In this document: piece after piece, positions 9,285 through 18,962 of the stretch | Position numbering within the stretch: the stretch's first letter is position 1 | Layout of the letters: the number at the start of each line of letters is the position of its first letter | Translations under genes and position numbers: made by a program | NCBI GenBank assembly: GCA_905182835.1 | Contig: CAJJDI010000017.1 | Span: 1 to 32,472 of the forward strand | Reading direction: 5' to 3' | From: an uncultured Flavobacteriaceae bacterium | GTDB taxonomy: Bacteria; Bacteroidota; Bacteroidia; Flavobacteriales; Flavobacteriaceae | Length of the DNA: 32,472 bases | Notes under the pieces: model-generated | Databases searched by the model: none | Seen by the model: the letters and a program-made list of their open reading frames with translations, nothing else | Told to the model about the DNA's origin: nothing

Positions 9285-9331
9285 TTAATAATTAATAAAA
9301 AATTAATGTGATAAAAATATCATTTATTAAT

Positions 9332-9339
9332 TACTTTTG
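9332..9339 (+). promoter_or_regulatory. Candidate gcvP promoter (-7 element)
   Basis: TACTTTTG matches TAnnTTTG and would start transcription about 18 nt before the gcvP ATG at 9364. The leader is too short for a glycine riboswitch, and none is visible. No convincing -33 TTG is seen. Confidence 0.45.
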
Positions 9340-9363
9340 TATGTATAATTTTTGATTTTTACT

Positions 9364-12213
9364 ATGAATTCAGAATCTTTTTCAAGAAGACATATTGGAC
9401 CTAGAGAGTCTGATATAGAGGCAATGCTAAAAACAGTTAAAGCATCGTCTATTGATAAATTAATTGAAGATACAATTCCTGCAAATATCAGGTTAAAAAA
9501 TGCTCTTGAATTAGAGGACCCATTAAATGAATCGGATTATTTAATGCATTTAAAAAGTATATCTCATTTAAATAAAGTATTTACTACTTATATAGGACTA
9601 GGTTATAATAGATCTTATTTACCGGCTGTAATTCAGAGAAATATACTTGAAAGCCCAGGCTGGTATACTGCCTACACTCCATATCAAGCTGAAATAGCTC
9701 AAGGAAGACTTGAAGCTTTATTAAATTTTCAGACTATGATATGTGATTTAACCGGAATGGAACTAGCTAACGCATCCCTACTAGATGAAAGTACAGCAGC
9801 TGCAGAAGCAATGACATTGCTTTTTGCGATTAGATCGAGAGATCAGAAAAAAAATAAAATTAATAAATTTTTTGTTTCAAAAAATATATTTCCACAAACT
9901 CTTTCTTTATTAAAGACAAGATCTAATCCTTTAGGTATAGAACTTGTTATTGAAGATGAACTTAATTTCAACTTTGACTCTAATGAGTTTTACGGAGCGT
10001 TTATTCAATACCCCAGTGCTAACGGAGAAGTAACTGACAGTTCTGAATTTATTAAAAAATGTAATGATAATAATATTAAAATAGCAGTTGCTGCAGATAT
10101 TTTAAGTTTAACAATTTTAGAATCACCAGGAAAATTCGGTGCTGATGTAGTAGTTGGAACCACTCAAAGATTTGGAATTCCTTTAGGTTACGGAGGTCCT
10201 CATGCAGCATATTTTGCCACAAAAGAAATATACAAAAGAAGTATTCCTGGAAGAATTATTGGAGTGACAGTAGATACTAACGGCAAAAGAGCCCTTAGAA
10301 TGGCATTACAAACTAGAGAACAACATATTAAAAGAGATAAAGCTACATCTAATATTTGTACATCTCAAGTCTTATTAGCAGTAATGGCAGGTATGTATGC
10401 CGTTTATCACGGACCTACCGGGTTAAAAAACATTGCAAATAGAATTCATAACAGTGCCATTGTTTTATCTGAAAAATTAACTTCACTAGGGTTGGAGCAG
10501 CTGAATAATCATTTCTTTGATACTATCAGAATTAGTATTGATATTGAGAAAATAAAAAGTGAAGCTAATTTAAATGAAGTTAACTTTTATTACCCTGATA
10601 AAAACACTGTTTCAATATCAATAAATGAAACTACAACTATAGAGGATTTAAATACTATAGTTTCAATTTTTTCAACTGCAACAAGCAATAGTACAGATAA
10701 GATTATCACATTAAAAAATACAAATAAAATCCCTGACAAATTAATAAGAAAAACTACTTATTTAACTAATTCTGTTTTTAATAAATACCATTCAGAGACT
10801 GAACTAATGAGATATATTGTGTCATTAGAAAGAAAAGATTTGTCATTAACTCATTCTATGATTCCATTAGGCTCTTGTACAATGAAATTAAATGCTGCTG
10901 CAGAAATGCTTCCTCTTAGTTGGAACAGATGGATAAATATACACCCATTTGCTCCAATATTTCAAGCAAGAGGCTATCAGTATATCTTAAGGAATTTAGA
11001 AAATCAATTATCTACTATTACAGGCTTTGCGGCAACTTCTCTGCAGCCTAATTCTGGTGCTCAAGGTGAATTCGCTGGATTAATGGTAATAAGAGCATAT
11101 CATCAAGACAATGGAGACCACAATAGGAATATATGTCTAATCCCTTCTTCAGCTCATGGTACAAATCCAGCAAGCGCAGTAATGGCCGGAATGAAAGTGA
11201 TAGTTACTAAAGCATCAGATGATGGGAATATTGATATTGAAGATTTAAAAAATAAAGCTATTGAACATAAAGAAAATTTAGCTGCTTTGATGATAACATA
11301 CCCTTCTACTCACGGGGTTTTTGAAGCTGATATTCTTGATATAACAAATATTATTCATGAAAATGGAGGTCAAGTATATATGGATGGTGCAAATATGAAC
11401 GCTCAGGTTGGATTAACTAATCCAGCGGCAATTGGAGCTGATGTTTGCCACCTTAATCTTCATAAAACATTTGCAATACCTCATGGAGGTGGAGGGCCAG
11501 GAGTTGGGCCAATTTGTGTCGCTAAACAACTAGCGCCGTTTTTACCATCAAATCCAATAGTAAAGACAGGAGGGAACAAAGCTATCGATTCAATATCTTC
11601 AGCACCATTTGGTTCTGCACTTGCATGCCTGATTTCTTATGGCTATATAAAAATGCTAGGTAGTGATGGTTTAACAAATTCTACTAAAGTTGCTATTTTA
11701 AATGCTAACTATATAAAAGAAAGATTAACTGGTAAATATGAAGTTTTGTACTCAGGCGAAAATGGTAGAGCAGCCCATGAAATGATAATTGATTGCAGAC
11801 CATTTAAAACGAAGGGAATTGAAGTTACTGATATTGCAAAAAGGTTAATGGATTATGGGTTTCACTCTCCAACCGTTTCTTTTCCAGTTGCAGGTACAAT
11901 GATGATAGAACCAACAGAAAGTGAGAGTAAAGGAGAGCTTGATCGTTTTTGTGATGCAATGTTAGAAATTAGAAATGAGATCAACAATTGCTCACTTGAG
12001 GATAAAAATAATGTATTGAAAAATGCTCCTCATACTATGGAAATGGTTACAGCTGATAAATGGGAGTACAACTATTCAAGAACTAAAGCTGCTTATCCCC
12101 TAGAATATGTAAAAGAGAATAAATTTTGGGCAACAGTCAGAAGAGTTGATGATGCTTATGGAGATAGAAATCTGATGTGTAGTTGTGATCCAATAGAATC
12201 ATATACAGAGTAA
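9364..12213 (+). CDS. gcvP: Glycine dehydrogenase (decarboxylating), P protein
   Basis: 949 residues, the full-length fused P protein (alpha and beta halves in one chain). The N-terminus, SESFSRRHIGPRESDIEAML, is typical. The first half holds the inactive PLP fold (DESTAAAEAM). The second half holds the active site, HLNLHKTFAIPHGGGGPGVG, with the PLP-binding lysine at residue 701. The enzyme decarboxylates glycine and passes the aminomethyl group to the lipoyl H protein of the glycine cleavage system. gcvH and gcvT are not in the window. An in-frame TTG lies 12 nt upstream, but the ATG at 9364 matches the family start. Confidence 0.97.
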   Translation: MNSESFSRRHIGPRESDIEAMLKTVKASSIDKLIEDTIPANIRLKNALELEDPLNESDYLMHLKSISHLNKVFTTYIGLGYNRSYLPAVIQRNILESPGWYTAYTPYQAEIAQGRLEALLNFQTMICDLTGMELANASLLDESTAAAEAMTLLFAIRSRDQKKNKINKFFVSKNIFPQTLSLLKTRSNPLGIELVIEDELNFNFDSNEFYGAFIQYPSANGEVTDSSEFIKKCNDNNIKIAVAADILSLTILESPGKFGADVVVGTTQRFGIPLGYGGPHAAYFATKEIYKRSIPGRIIGVTVDTNGKRALRMALQTREQHIKRDKATSNICTSQVLLAVMAGMYAVYHGPTGLKNIANRIHNSAIVLSEKLTSLGLEQLNNHFFDTIRISIDIEKIKSEANLNEVNFYYPDKNTVSISINETTTIEDLNTIVSIFSTATSNSTDKIITLKNTNKIPDKLIRKTTYLTNSVFNKYHSETELMRYIVSLERKDLSLTHSMIPLGSCTMKLNAAAEMLPLSWNRWINIHPFAPIFQARGYQYILRNLENQLSTITGFAATSLQPNSGAQGEFAGLMVIRAYHQDNGDHNRNICLIPSSAHGTNPASAVMAGMKVIVTKASDDGNIDIEDLKNKAIEHKENLAALMITYPSTHGVFEADILDITNIIHENGGQVYMDGANMNAQVGLTNPAAIGADVCHLNLHKTFAIPHGGGGPGVGPICVAKQLAPFLPSNPIVKTGGNKAIDSISSAPFGSALACLISYGYIKMLGSDGLTNSTKVAILNANYIKERLTGKYEVLYSGENGRAAHEMIIDCRPFKTKGIEVTDIAKRLMDYGFHSPTVSFPVAGTMMIEPTESESKGELDRFCDAMLEIRNEINNCSLEDKNNVLKNAPHTMEMVTADKWEYNYSRTKAAYPLEYVKENKFWATVRRVDDAYGDRNLMCSCDPIESYTE

Positions 12214-12279
12214 TTATTTAAAAAAAATACTTAGATTGTATAATAATTAAATCTATAATGTTATTTGAAAATTAATTTT

Positions 12280-13338
12280 ATGAATGTAAAAATCACAGGT
12301 ACTGGAAGTTATATACCTAAAGTTTTAAAGAAAAATGATGATTTTGCAAACCATGAATTTTATAATACTGATGGGTCTAAAGTAGGATCTGATAACGTTA
12401 GTGTTATAAGTAAGTTAAAAGAAATAACAGGAATTAATGAACGAAGGTATGCTAGTGATAATTTAAATTCATCTGATTTAGGATACTTAGCAGCAGAAAA
12501 AGCAATTGCAGATTCGGGCATAGACAAAGAAACCATTGATTATATAATTTTAGCACATAATTTTGGGGATGTTAAATCAACTTCTGACCAAAGTGATATG
12601 CTACCATGTTTAGCTGCAAGGGTAAAGCATCTTTTAAAAATTCAAAACCCTAAATGTGTTGCTTATGATATTTTATTTGGTTGTCCAGGTTGGGTCGAAG
12701 GGATGATACAGGCTAATAGCTTTATTAAATCTGGAATAGCAAAAAAATGTTTAGTGATTGGTTCAGAAACTCTTTCAAGAGTGGTAGATAAATTTGATAG
12801 AGACTCAATGATATATGCAGATGGAGCTGGAGCTACCATATTAGAATCCTCTAATGAGGATATTGGAATAATAGCACACGAGTCTGCTTCCTTTACTAAC
12901 GACGAGATTTATTACTTATATTTTGGTGAATCCTACAATTCCAACAGTGGAAATGATTCAAGATTTATTAAAATGCACGGAAGAAAGATTTATGAATTCG
13001 CATTAACAAATGTTCCAGCAGCGATGAAAAGTTGTCTAGATAAAAGTGGACATAAAATAGAAGATTTAAAAAAGATATTTATCCACCAAGCAAATGAAAA
13101 AATGGATGAAGGGATAATTAAAAGATTTTATAGATTGTATAAAATGCAAGTACCTGAAAACATAATGCCAATGAGTATATATAAGCTTGGCAATAGCTCT
13201 GTTGCAACAATACCAACACTATATGATATTGTCAAGAAAGGTGAATTAAAACCTCACAACTTAACTAAAGGGGATATTATTATGTTTGCTAGTGTTGGAG
13301 CAGGAATGCATGTTAATGCAATTGTATATCAATATTAA
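12280..13338 (+). CDS. Ketoacyl-ACP synthase III (FabH-like) family protein
   Basis: 352 residues with the thiolase fold and the full KAS III triad: Cys135 in FGCPGWVEG, His269 in FIHQAN, and Asn305 in LGNSSVATIP. Such enzymes condense an acyl-CoA with malonyl-ACP, or transfer an acyl group. The active-site Cys context differs from housekeeping FabH (usually AACSGF), so it is more likely an accessory KAS III than the fatty-acid initiator. I chose the ATG at 12280 over an in-frame TTG at 12265 because NVKITGTGSYIP is the normal start. Its TAA is followed directly by the ATG of the methyltransferase gene, which suggests a shared pathway. The substrate is unknown. Confidence 0.85.
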   Translation: MNVKITGTGSYIPKVLKKNDDFANHEFYNTDGSKVGSDNVSVISKLKEITGINERRYASDNLNSSDLGYLAAEKAIADSGIDKETIDYIILAHNFGDVKSTSDQSDMLPCLAARVKHLLKIQNPKCVAYDILFGCPGWVEGMIQANSFIKSGIAKKCLVIGSETLSRVVDKFDRDSMIYADGAGATILESSNEDIGIIAHESASFTNDEIYYLYFGESYNSNSGNDSRFIKMHGRKIYEFALTNVPAAMKSCLDKSGHKIEDLKKIFIHQANEKMDEGIIKRFYRLYKMQVPENIMPMSIYKLGNSSVATIPTLYDIVKKGELKPHNLTKGDIIMFASVGAGMHVNAIVYQY

Positions 13339-13953
13339 ATGTATAAAAATAATTATCCTCATAAAAGATATCGAATAACTTTAGACTTTCTAAAAAAGCA
13401 TGTTAATTCAAATGAAGAGATTTTAGATCTTGGTGTAGCTAATCCATTTTCAGAAATTTTAAAAAATAATAATTATAAAGTAACTAATACTTCTGGTGAA
13501 GATTTAGATATTGATTACAGTGCAATTAAAAATTCAAAAGCAGAAGTAGTTACTGCTTTTGAAATATTCGAGCATTTAGTTGCTCCCTTTAATGCTTTAA
13601 AAGAAATAAAAGCAGATAAATTAATTGCAAGTGTTCCTTTGAAGTTATGGTTTTCTAATGCATACAAAAACCCAAATGATAAAAGGGATAGACATTATCA
13701 TGAATTCGAAGATTGGCAATTTGATTGGTTACTAGAAAAGTCAGGTTGGGAAATAATTTCAAGAAAAAAATGGACTAATCCAACAAAAAAAATAGGATTA
13801 AGACCAATCTTAAGATTGTTTACTCCAAGATACTATATCGTATATGCAAAACGAAAACCTATCGAAAATATTAAAACATGGAGTGAGAAAAGAGCTAATA
13901 ATGAAGAAACTTATTCAACAGAATTTGAAAACTATAATTTTAAATTGAAATAA
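13339..13953 (+). CDS. Class I SAM-dependent methyltransferase
   Basis: 204 residues. Motif I reads EEILDLGVANPFSEIL (about 26-41), and the post-strand-4 region reads AFEIFEHLVAPFNALKEI, both typical of small Rossmann-fold methyltransferases (Methyltransf_11/23 type). There is no signal peptide or membrane span. The start codon abuts the KAS III stop with no gap, so the two are almost certainly translated together. A glycosyltransferase gene follows after 26 nt. The substrate is unknown; the neighbours hint at a lipid or glycolipid. Confidence 0.82.
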   Translation: MYKNNYPHKRYRITLDFLKKHVNSNEEILDLGVANPFSEILKNNNYKVTNTSGEDLDIDYSAIKNSKAEVVTAFEIFEHLVAPFNALKEIKADKLIASVPLKLWFSNAYKNPNDKRDRHYHEFEDWQFDWLLEKSGWEIISRKKWTNPTKKIGLRPILRLFTPRYYIVYAKRKPIENIKTWSEKRANNEETYSTEFENYNFKLK

Positions 13954-13979
13954 TCAGTTGATTTTATAATAAAATAGGT

Positions 13980-14834
13980 ATGGACGTATATATAATAATA
14001 CCTTTTCATAATGAAGAAAAATATATAGACTTAACAATACAATCAATTGTTGAGCAATCTTATCCCATAAAAAAACTATTATTAGTTGATGATAATTCTA
14101 ATGACAAAAGCTATTCTATAGTAAAAAACTATGTAAAAAAATACGACTGGATTGGTGAACTGAACACAAAATCCATTCAAAAACATATACCTGGAGAAAA
14201 AGTAATAAAAGCATTTAATTTTGGCTTAAATAGCTTAGACGATAATTATGATGTTATATGTAAATTTGATGCAGATATCATTCTGCCAAATGACTACATT
14301 GAAAAAATAGTTGGTTACTACAAAAAAGACCCCTCTATAGGAATGGCCTCTGGAATTTTATTTATAGAGAAAAATAGTAAATGGATTTACGAAAACATTT
14401 CTTCAACAGAACACGTAAGAGGTCCTATAAAATCATATAGAAAAAAGTGTTTTAATGACATTGGAGGTTTAAAAGAATCTATTGGGTGGGATACAATAGA
14501 TGTTTTGTTGTCAAAATATAATAAATGGAATGTAAAAACAGACACAAACCTTATTGTAAAACATCAAAAAGAAACAGGAGCTAATTATGATAAAAGCGCT
14601 AAATTCTTACAAGGCGAAGCTCTGTACAAGATGAGATTTGGAATAATATTAAGTATTTTATCAGCTTTAAAGAGGTCTTATAATAAAAAGAGCTTATCCT
14701 ACTTTACCTATATAATAATTGGATACTTTAAAGGAATAATAGATAACACAAATCCAGTTGTAAGCGAAGATGAAGGAGAATTTATAAGATCATTAACTTG
14801 GAAAAGTGTGAAGGACAAATTACTAAAAAGATAA
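13980..14834 (+). CDS. Glycosyltransferase family 2
   Basis: 284 residues with a GT-A fold: the N-terminal YIIIPFHNEEKYIDLTIQSI, LLLVDDNSNDKS, and a DxD metal-binding motif FDADIILP at 97-99. The acceptor side shows RGPIKSYRKKCFNDIGGL and GWDTIDVLL. Hydrophobic stretches near the C-terminus (IILSILSAL, YFTYIIIGYF) suggest membrane association rather than clear spans. GT2 enzymes move an NDP-sugar to a lipid or polysaccharide acceptor at the inner face of the membrane; neither donor nor acceptor can be read. It is the last gene of the gcvP-side plus-strand run and overlaps the convergent dehydratase gene by 12 nt. Confidence 0.88.
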   Translation: MDVYIIIPFHNEEKYIDLTIQSIVEQSYPIKKLLLVDDNSNDKSYSIVKNYVKKYDWIGELNTKSIQKHIPGEKVIKAFNFGLNSLDDNYDVICKFDADIILPNDYIEKIVGYYKKDPSIGMASGILFIEKNSKWIYENISSTEHVRGPIKSYRKKCFNDIGGLKESIGWDTIDVLLSKYNKWNVKTDTNLIVKHQKETGANYDKSAKFLQGEALYKMRFGIILSILSALKRSYNKKSLSYFTYIIIGYFKGIIDNTNPVVSEDEGEFIRSLTWKSVKDKLLKR

Positions 14835-15764
14835 ATTTTTCTTTTCCACATTTCCACCTGAAATTATAATACCAATTTTTTTACCTTTAAATTTCTCTCT
14901 TTCTTTTAGAACTCCAGCAAATGCAACAGCACTAGATGGTTCTATTAACATATCTAATTTATCATAAACAAGATTCATTGCATTAACAATCTCACTTTCC
15001 TCAACACAGATAATTGTTTTTATGTATTTTAAAATTATAGGGAAATTGATATCTCCTAAATTAGTTCTTAATCCATCTGCAATAGTATCTGTTGTAGAAT
15101 TAAATTCAATCTTGCCAGAAAGAAGCGATCGATACGCATCATTTACGTTTAATGGCTCTACTCCAATAACTTCACACTTATTAGAATACACCTCACAAGC
15201 TAATGCAGAGCCTGAAATCAAACCACCCCCTCCAACCGGACACAATACATAGTCTAAATCAGTATGGTCATTAAGAAGCTCAGAGACTACCGTTGAATTA
15301 CCTAAAATAACATCGAAATTATTAGAAGGGTGAATAAATGTTAAATTGTACTTATCTTGAATTTCTTTAGAGGTTTCTTCCCTAGACTTTAATGTTGACT
15401 TGCACACAACTAAATTAGAATTAGATTTTAAGACAGATTGCTTCTTTATTTCAGGAGCATTTTCAGGCATTACAATGTGAGCAGTAATGCTTTGGTTTTG
15501 TGAAGCTAAGGATAATGCTAGAGCAAAATTACCTGAAGAATGAGTAATAACACCATTCTTTTTTTGAGAATCGTTTAAGTTTAAGACAGCGTTTGTAGCA
15601 GCTCTAAATTTAAAGGAGCCTGACTTTTGAAAATTCTCGCATTTAAAGAAAATTTCCGCACCACAAATTGTGTTTATTTTTTGACTAATTAAAACAGGTG
15701 TTTTGATAGTATAGTTTGAAGTTGATTTTTTAACTTTCTCTAAAGATTTTCTGGTGATATTCAT
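14823..15764 (-). CDS. Threonine/serine dehydratase-like PLP enzyme (serine racemase group)
   Basis: 313 residues, a fold-type II PLP enzyme. The Schiff-base Lys52 lies in KSGSFKFRAA, an SSGNFALALS loop follows, and the phosphate-binding glycine loop is PVGGGGLISG near 178. It ends without an ACT domain, so it matches catabolic TdcB-like dehydratases and serine or hydroxyaspartate racemases rather than feedback-regulated IlvA. It deaminates Thr or Ser to a keto acid, or racemizes Ser; sequence alone does not decide. The start is ATG at 15764, 45 nt after the DUF983 gene, and probably belongs to the alaS transcript. Confidence 0.88.
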   Translation of the reverse strand: MNITRKSLEKVKKSTSNYTIKTPVLISQKINTICGAEIFFKCENFQKSGSFKFRAATNAVLNLNDSQKKNGVITHSSGNFALALSLASQNQSITAHIVMPENAPEIKKQSVLKSNSNLVVCKSTLKSREETSKEIQDKYNLTFIHPSNNFDVILGNSTVVSELLNDHTDLDYVLCPVGGGGLISGSALACEVYSNKCEVIGVEPLNVNDAYRSLLSGKIEFNSTTDTIADGLRTNLGDINFPIILKYIKTIICVEESEIVNAMNLVYDKLDMLIEPSSAVAFAGVLKEREKFKGKKIGIIISGGNVEKKNLSF

Positions 15765-15809
15765 AACTGGTAAGCTGATTTAGGGATTATTAAATTAATA
15801 CAAATCATA

Positions 15810-16199
15810 TTACTGCTTTATTGAATTAGTATAATCTATAAATATGTTTATCCATATTAATCTTGAGAAAAAATGATTTATAGGTGAAAATATAATTACA
15901 AAAACTGATAGTATAGAGACAATTGTTATTATATCCATATTTTCAAAAAAAACATATAAGAGTGCACCAAAAATTAATACAAAAGCTACAGCAATAGCAT
16001 AACTGACATACATTGCACCAAACCAAAACCCAGGCTCTATCTCGTACTTAAACATACAGTTAGCACAATGGCTATTTGTTAACTTATTGTTTTTGAGAAT
16101 ATTTAGATAAGGATTATTTTTATGCCAAAAGCTCCCGCAATGACACTTAGGACATTTATTGTAAGAAATACTATATAATTTAGATCCTTTTTTAATCAA
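15810..16199 (-). CDS. DUF983 small zinc-ribbon membrane protein
   Basis: 129 residues. The N-terminal half has two cysteine pairs, CPKCHC (16-21) and CANC (45-48), that look like a zinc ribbon. EPGFWFGAMYVSYA then leads into two transmembrane spans at about 61-85 and 89-107, which is the DUF983 layout. The role of this family is not established. It lies 40 nt after alaS and 45 nt before the dehydratase-like gene, all on the minus strand. Confidence 0.85.
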   Translation of the reverse strand: MIKKGSKLYSISYNKCPKCHCGSFWHKNNPYLNILKNNKLTNSHCANCMFKYEIEPGFWFGAMYVSYAIAVAFVLIFGALLYVFFENMDIITIVSILSVFVIIFSPINHFFSRLIWINIFIDYTNSIKQ

Positions 16200-16239
16200 A
16201 TTAATTTATTTTTATCTGTAGAATTAAATAGCTACATAC

Positions 16240-18858
16240 TTAATTAAACCTTTTTGAAGCTTGATCTAACACAAATCCTATTCCATCAACATTAGAGCCA
16301 CCTGCGGTTGCGAAAAAGTCTTGACCACCTCCACTTCCATCAATTAAACTAGACAGTTTTTTAACTTCCTCTCTAGCATCAAAGCCTTTATCTTTTACTA
16401 ATTCTTTAGAGATATAGCATACAATGTTCACTTTTGAGTTATTTTCAGTCACAAAAAATAAAAACAAATTCTTTATTTCGCTTCCAAGCTCAAAAGATAA
16501 TTTTTTAATACTTGAAACATCTAAATCAACTTTTTTTGTTAAAAAATTCACTCCATTGATCTCCTTAATTTCATTTCTAAAAGAAACTTTAGTATGTTGT
16601 AGTTTTTCAATTAACAAAACCTCAACTTGTTTTTTTAATTTTAAATTCTCCTTCTTTAAGTCCGATAAGGAAACAACTAGATTTTTACTGTTGTTTAGAA
16701 GGGTTTTTATTTGGTCAAATTGAATACCTATTTCTTTATAATAATTTTTTACCGCATCACTAGTTATCGCTTCGATTCTTCGAATACCAGATGCAATAGC
16801 TCCTTCCGATTTAATTTTAAACTGCCATATTTCTGAAGTATTTTTGACATGTGTTCCACCACATAACTCAATAGAATCCCCAAATTTAATTGACCTCACA
16901 ACATCTTCGTATTTTTCACCAAACAAAGCAATTGCTCCGTTATCAATGGCATCCTGCATTGGGACTTGCCTATTCTCATCTAGGGATAGGTTATCAGCTA
17001 TCCTTGAGTTAACAAAGTTTTCGATTTCAGTTAACTGATCAACTGATATTTTTTCATAATGAGAAAAATCAAATCTAAGGTATTTAGAGTGTACTGCACT
17101 TCCTTTTTGTTCTACATGTTTTCCGAGGATTTCCCTAAGTGCCTGATGAAGCAAATGAGTAGCAGAATGATTACACTCTATTCTTAGTCTTTGTTTAGAA
17201 TCAACAACTGCAATAAATAATTCGTTGATGTTATTAGGAAGCTTTTTTACAGAATGAATAGTAATATTATTTTCTTTTTTTGTATCTAAAATGTAAGTTA
17301 CTTCACCGTTTTTAGACTCTAAGTAACCTTTATCCCCCACCTGACCGCCACCTTCAGCATAAAAAGGAGTGAGATTAAATACTAGCTGAAACAAGTCACC
17401 CTGCTTAACAGAGTTAACTTTTCTGTATTTAGTTATATTAACTTTAGTACGAAGCATATCATAACCAACAAATTCTTGAACTGGATCTTCAATTAAAACT
17501 ATCCAATCTTCAGTAGATGATTCACTAGCTGCTTTTGATCTGTTTTTCTGAAGTTGCAGTTCGTTTTTAAAACCCACCATATCTAACGATAATTTCTTTT
17601 CATTCAATATTAAGGAGGTTAAATCAATAGGGAAACCATAGGTATCATATAATTCAAAAGCCTTTTTTCCAGAAATAATTTTATCGGTTGAAGATTTAAC
17701 AATATGATCTAACAATACAAGACCTTGATCTAGAGTTCTAAGAAATGCTGATTCTTCTTCCTTAATAACATTCTCTATCAATTGCATTTGAGTAACTAAT
17801 TCAGGGTAACTAGCTCCTAGTTTTTTAGTTAAAACATTTACAAGTTTATAAATAAAAGGGGTCTTCTGTCCTAGAAAAGAGAACCCATATCTTACAGCTC
17901 TTCTTAAAATTCTTCTTATTACATATCCAGATCCATTATTACTAGGTAGTTTACCATCTGCGATAGAGAAAGAAACAGCTCTAATATGATCTGAAATAAC
18001 TCTCATCGCTACATCTGTCTCAGAAGATTTACCTTCGTATTTAAAACCTGTTAAAACTTCAATCTCATTTATTATAGGAGTGAATAAATCTGTGTCATAA
18101 TTAGAAGTGACCCCTTGTAAAACCATGCATAATCTTTCTAAGCCTAATCCAGTATCAATATGTTTATTAGGGAGATCTTCCAGAGTACCACTCGCTATTC
18201 TATTGTACTGCATGAAAACTAAATTCCATATTTCTAATACATGAGGATGGTCTTTATTAACTAAGTCTACAGCTGAAATTTTAGCTTTATCTTCTTTACT
18301 TCTAATATCTACATGAATTTCACTACACGGCCCGCAAGGTCCTTGCTCACCCATTTCCCAGAAATTATCTTTTTTATTTCCATATAAAATATGTGATGCC
18401 GGAACAATTTTCTTCCAAATATTAAGAGCTTCTTTATCCATAGGTAAATTATCTACATCATCAGAGCCTTCAAATACAGTTATATATATATCCTCTTTAT
18501 CAATTTTATAAACTTCTGTCAGTAATTCCCAAGCCCAGTTAATTGCATCCTCCTTAAAATAGTCTCCAAAACTCCAATTACCAAGCATTTCAAAAAAAGT
18601 ATGGTGATATGTATCATAGCCAACCTCTTCCAAATCATTATGTTTACCCGAAACTCGTAAACATTTCTGTGAATTTGTAATTCTAGAGTGTTTAGAGATA
18701 GAGTTTTCTAAAAAATATTTCTTAAAAGGGACCATTCCAGAGTTCACAAACATTAGTGTAGGGTCATTTTTTACTACTAATGATGCTGATGTATTAATCT
18801 GGTGAGATTTGGTTTTGAAAAATTCAACGAAGTTTTTTCTTACAAGGTTCGAGTCCAT
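16240..18858 (-). CDS. alaS: Alanyl-tRNA synthetase
   Basis: 872 residues, full length. The class II catalytic core occupies about the first 400 residues ([32 protein letters not shown]). The editing domain keeps its zinc ligands: His564 and His568 in HSATH, Cys666 and His670 in CGGTH. A coiled linker ([14 protein letters not shown]) leads to the C-terminal DHHA1 domain with [14 protein letters not shown]. It charges tRNA-Ala and clears mischarged Ser or Gly. It is divergent from the M23 gene and leads the alaS-DUF983-dehydratase run. Confidence 0.98.
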   Translation of the reverse strand: MDSNLVRKNFVEFFKTKSHQINTSASLVVKNDPTLMFVNSGMVPFKKYFLENSISKHSRITNSQKCLRVSGKHNDLEEVGYDTYHHTFFEMLGNWSFGDYFKEDAINWAWELLTEVYKIDKEDIYITVFEGSDDVDNLPMDKEALNIWKKIVPASHILYGNKKDNFWEMGEQGPCGPCSEIHVDIRSKEDKAKISAVDLVNKDHPHVLEIWNLVFMQYNRIASGTLEDLPNKHIDTGLGLERLCMVLQGVTSNYDTDLFTPIINEIEVLTGFKYEGKSSETDVAMRVISDHIRAVSFSIADGKLPSNNGSGYVIRRILRRAVRYGFSFLGQKTPFIYKLVNVLTKKLGASYPELVTQMQLIENVIKEEESAFLRTLDQGLVLLDHIVKSSTDKIISGKKAFELYDTYGFPIDLTSLILNEKKLSLDMVGFKNELQLQKNRSKAASESSTEDWIVLIEDPVQEFVGYDMLRTKVNITKYRKVNSVKQGDLFQLVFNLTPFYAEGGGQVGDKGYLESKNGEVTYILDTKKENNITIHSVKKLPNNINELFIAVVDSKQRLRIECNHSATHLLHQALREILGKHVEQKGSAVHSKYLRFDFSHYEKISVDQLTEIENFVNSRIADNLSLDENRQVPMQDAIDNGAIALFGEKYEDVVRSIKFGDSIELCGGTHVKNTSEIWQFKIKSEGAIASGIRRIEAITSDAVKNYYKEIGIQFDQIKTLLNNSKNLVVSLSDLKKENLKLKKQVEVLLIEKLQHTKVSFRNEIKEINGVNFLTKKVDLDVSSIKKLSFELGSEIKNLFLFFVTENNSKVNIVCYISKELVKDKGFDAREEVKKLSSLIDGSGGGQDFFATAGGSNVDGIGFVLDQASKRFN

Positions 18859-18894
18859 TATCTATACTGCTTAAACGTTATATTATTAATAGTG

Positions 18895-18902
18895 CAAAAC
18901 TA
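18895..18902 (-). promoter_or_regulatory. Candidate alaS promoter (-7 element)
   Basis: Minus-strand TAGTTTTG fits TAnnTTTG and would give a leader of about 28 nt. A second match, TATTTTTG at 18948-18941 on the same strand, would give a leader of about 75 nt that contains the hairpin at 18926-18941. Confidence 0.45.
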
Positions 18903-18906
18903 TTTA

Positions 18907-18914
18907 TATCTTTG
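18907..18914 (+). promoter_or_regulatory. Candidate M23 peptidase promoter (-7 element)
   Basis: TATCTTTG fits TAnnTTTG. It predicts a leader of about 40 nt before the ATG at 18963, which includes the small hairpin at 18926-18941. It lies only 4 nt from the opposing alaS -7 candidate. Confidence 0.45.
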
Positions 18915-18925
18915 TCAGTTATTAG

Positions 18926-18941
18926 GTGTTAAAACTAACAC
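18926..18941. repeat. 6-bp inverted repeat with 4-nt loop
   Basis: GTGTTA-AAAC-TAACAC is a perfect stem in the alaS/M23 intergenic region. It could be an RNA hairpin in the M23 leader or a small operator dyad. Chance occurrence in AT-rich DNA cannot be excluded. Confidence 0.4.
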
Positions 18942-18962
18942 AAAAATATAATTTTTTTAGAC

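Noticed and set aside
9340-9363. Glycine riboswitch before gcvP
   Set aside because: The predicted leader is only about 18 nt and the intergenic region has no paired-aptamer structure.
15022-15252. Plus-strand open frame inside the dehydratase-like gene
   Set aside because: The proline-rich end is the complement of the conserved glycine loop, so it is a shadow.
16424-16723. Plus-strand open frame of 99 codons inside alaS
   Set aside because: It is rich in Phe, Lys and Ser from the complement of Lys/Glu/Asn codons, has no motif, and lies fully antisense to an intact conserved gene.
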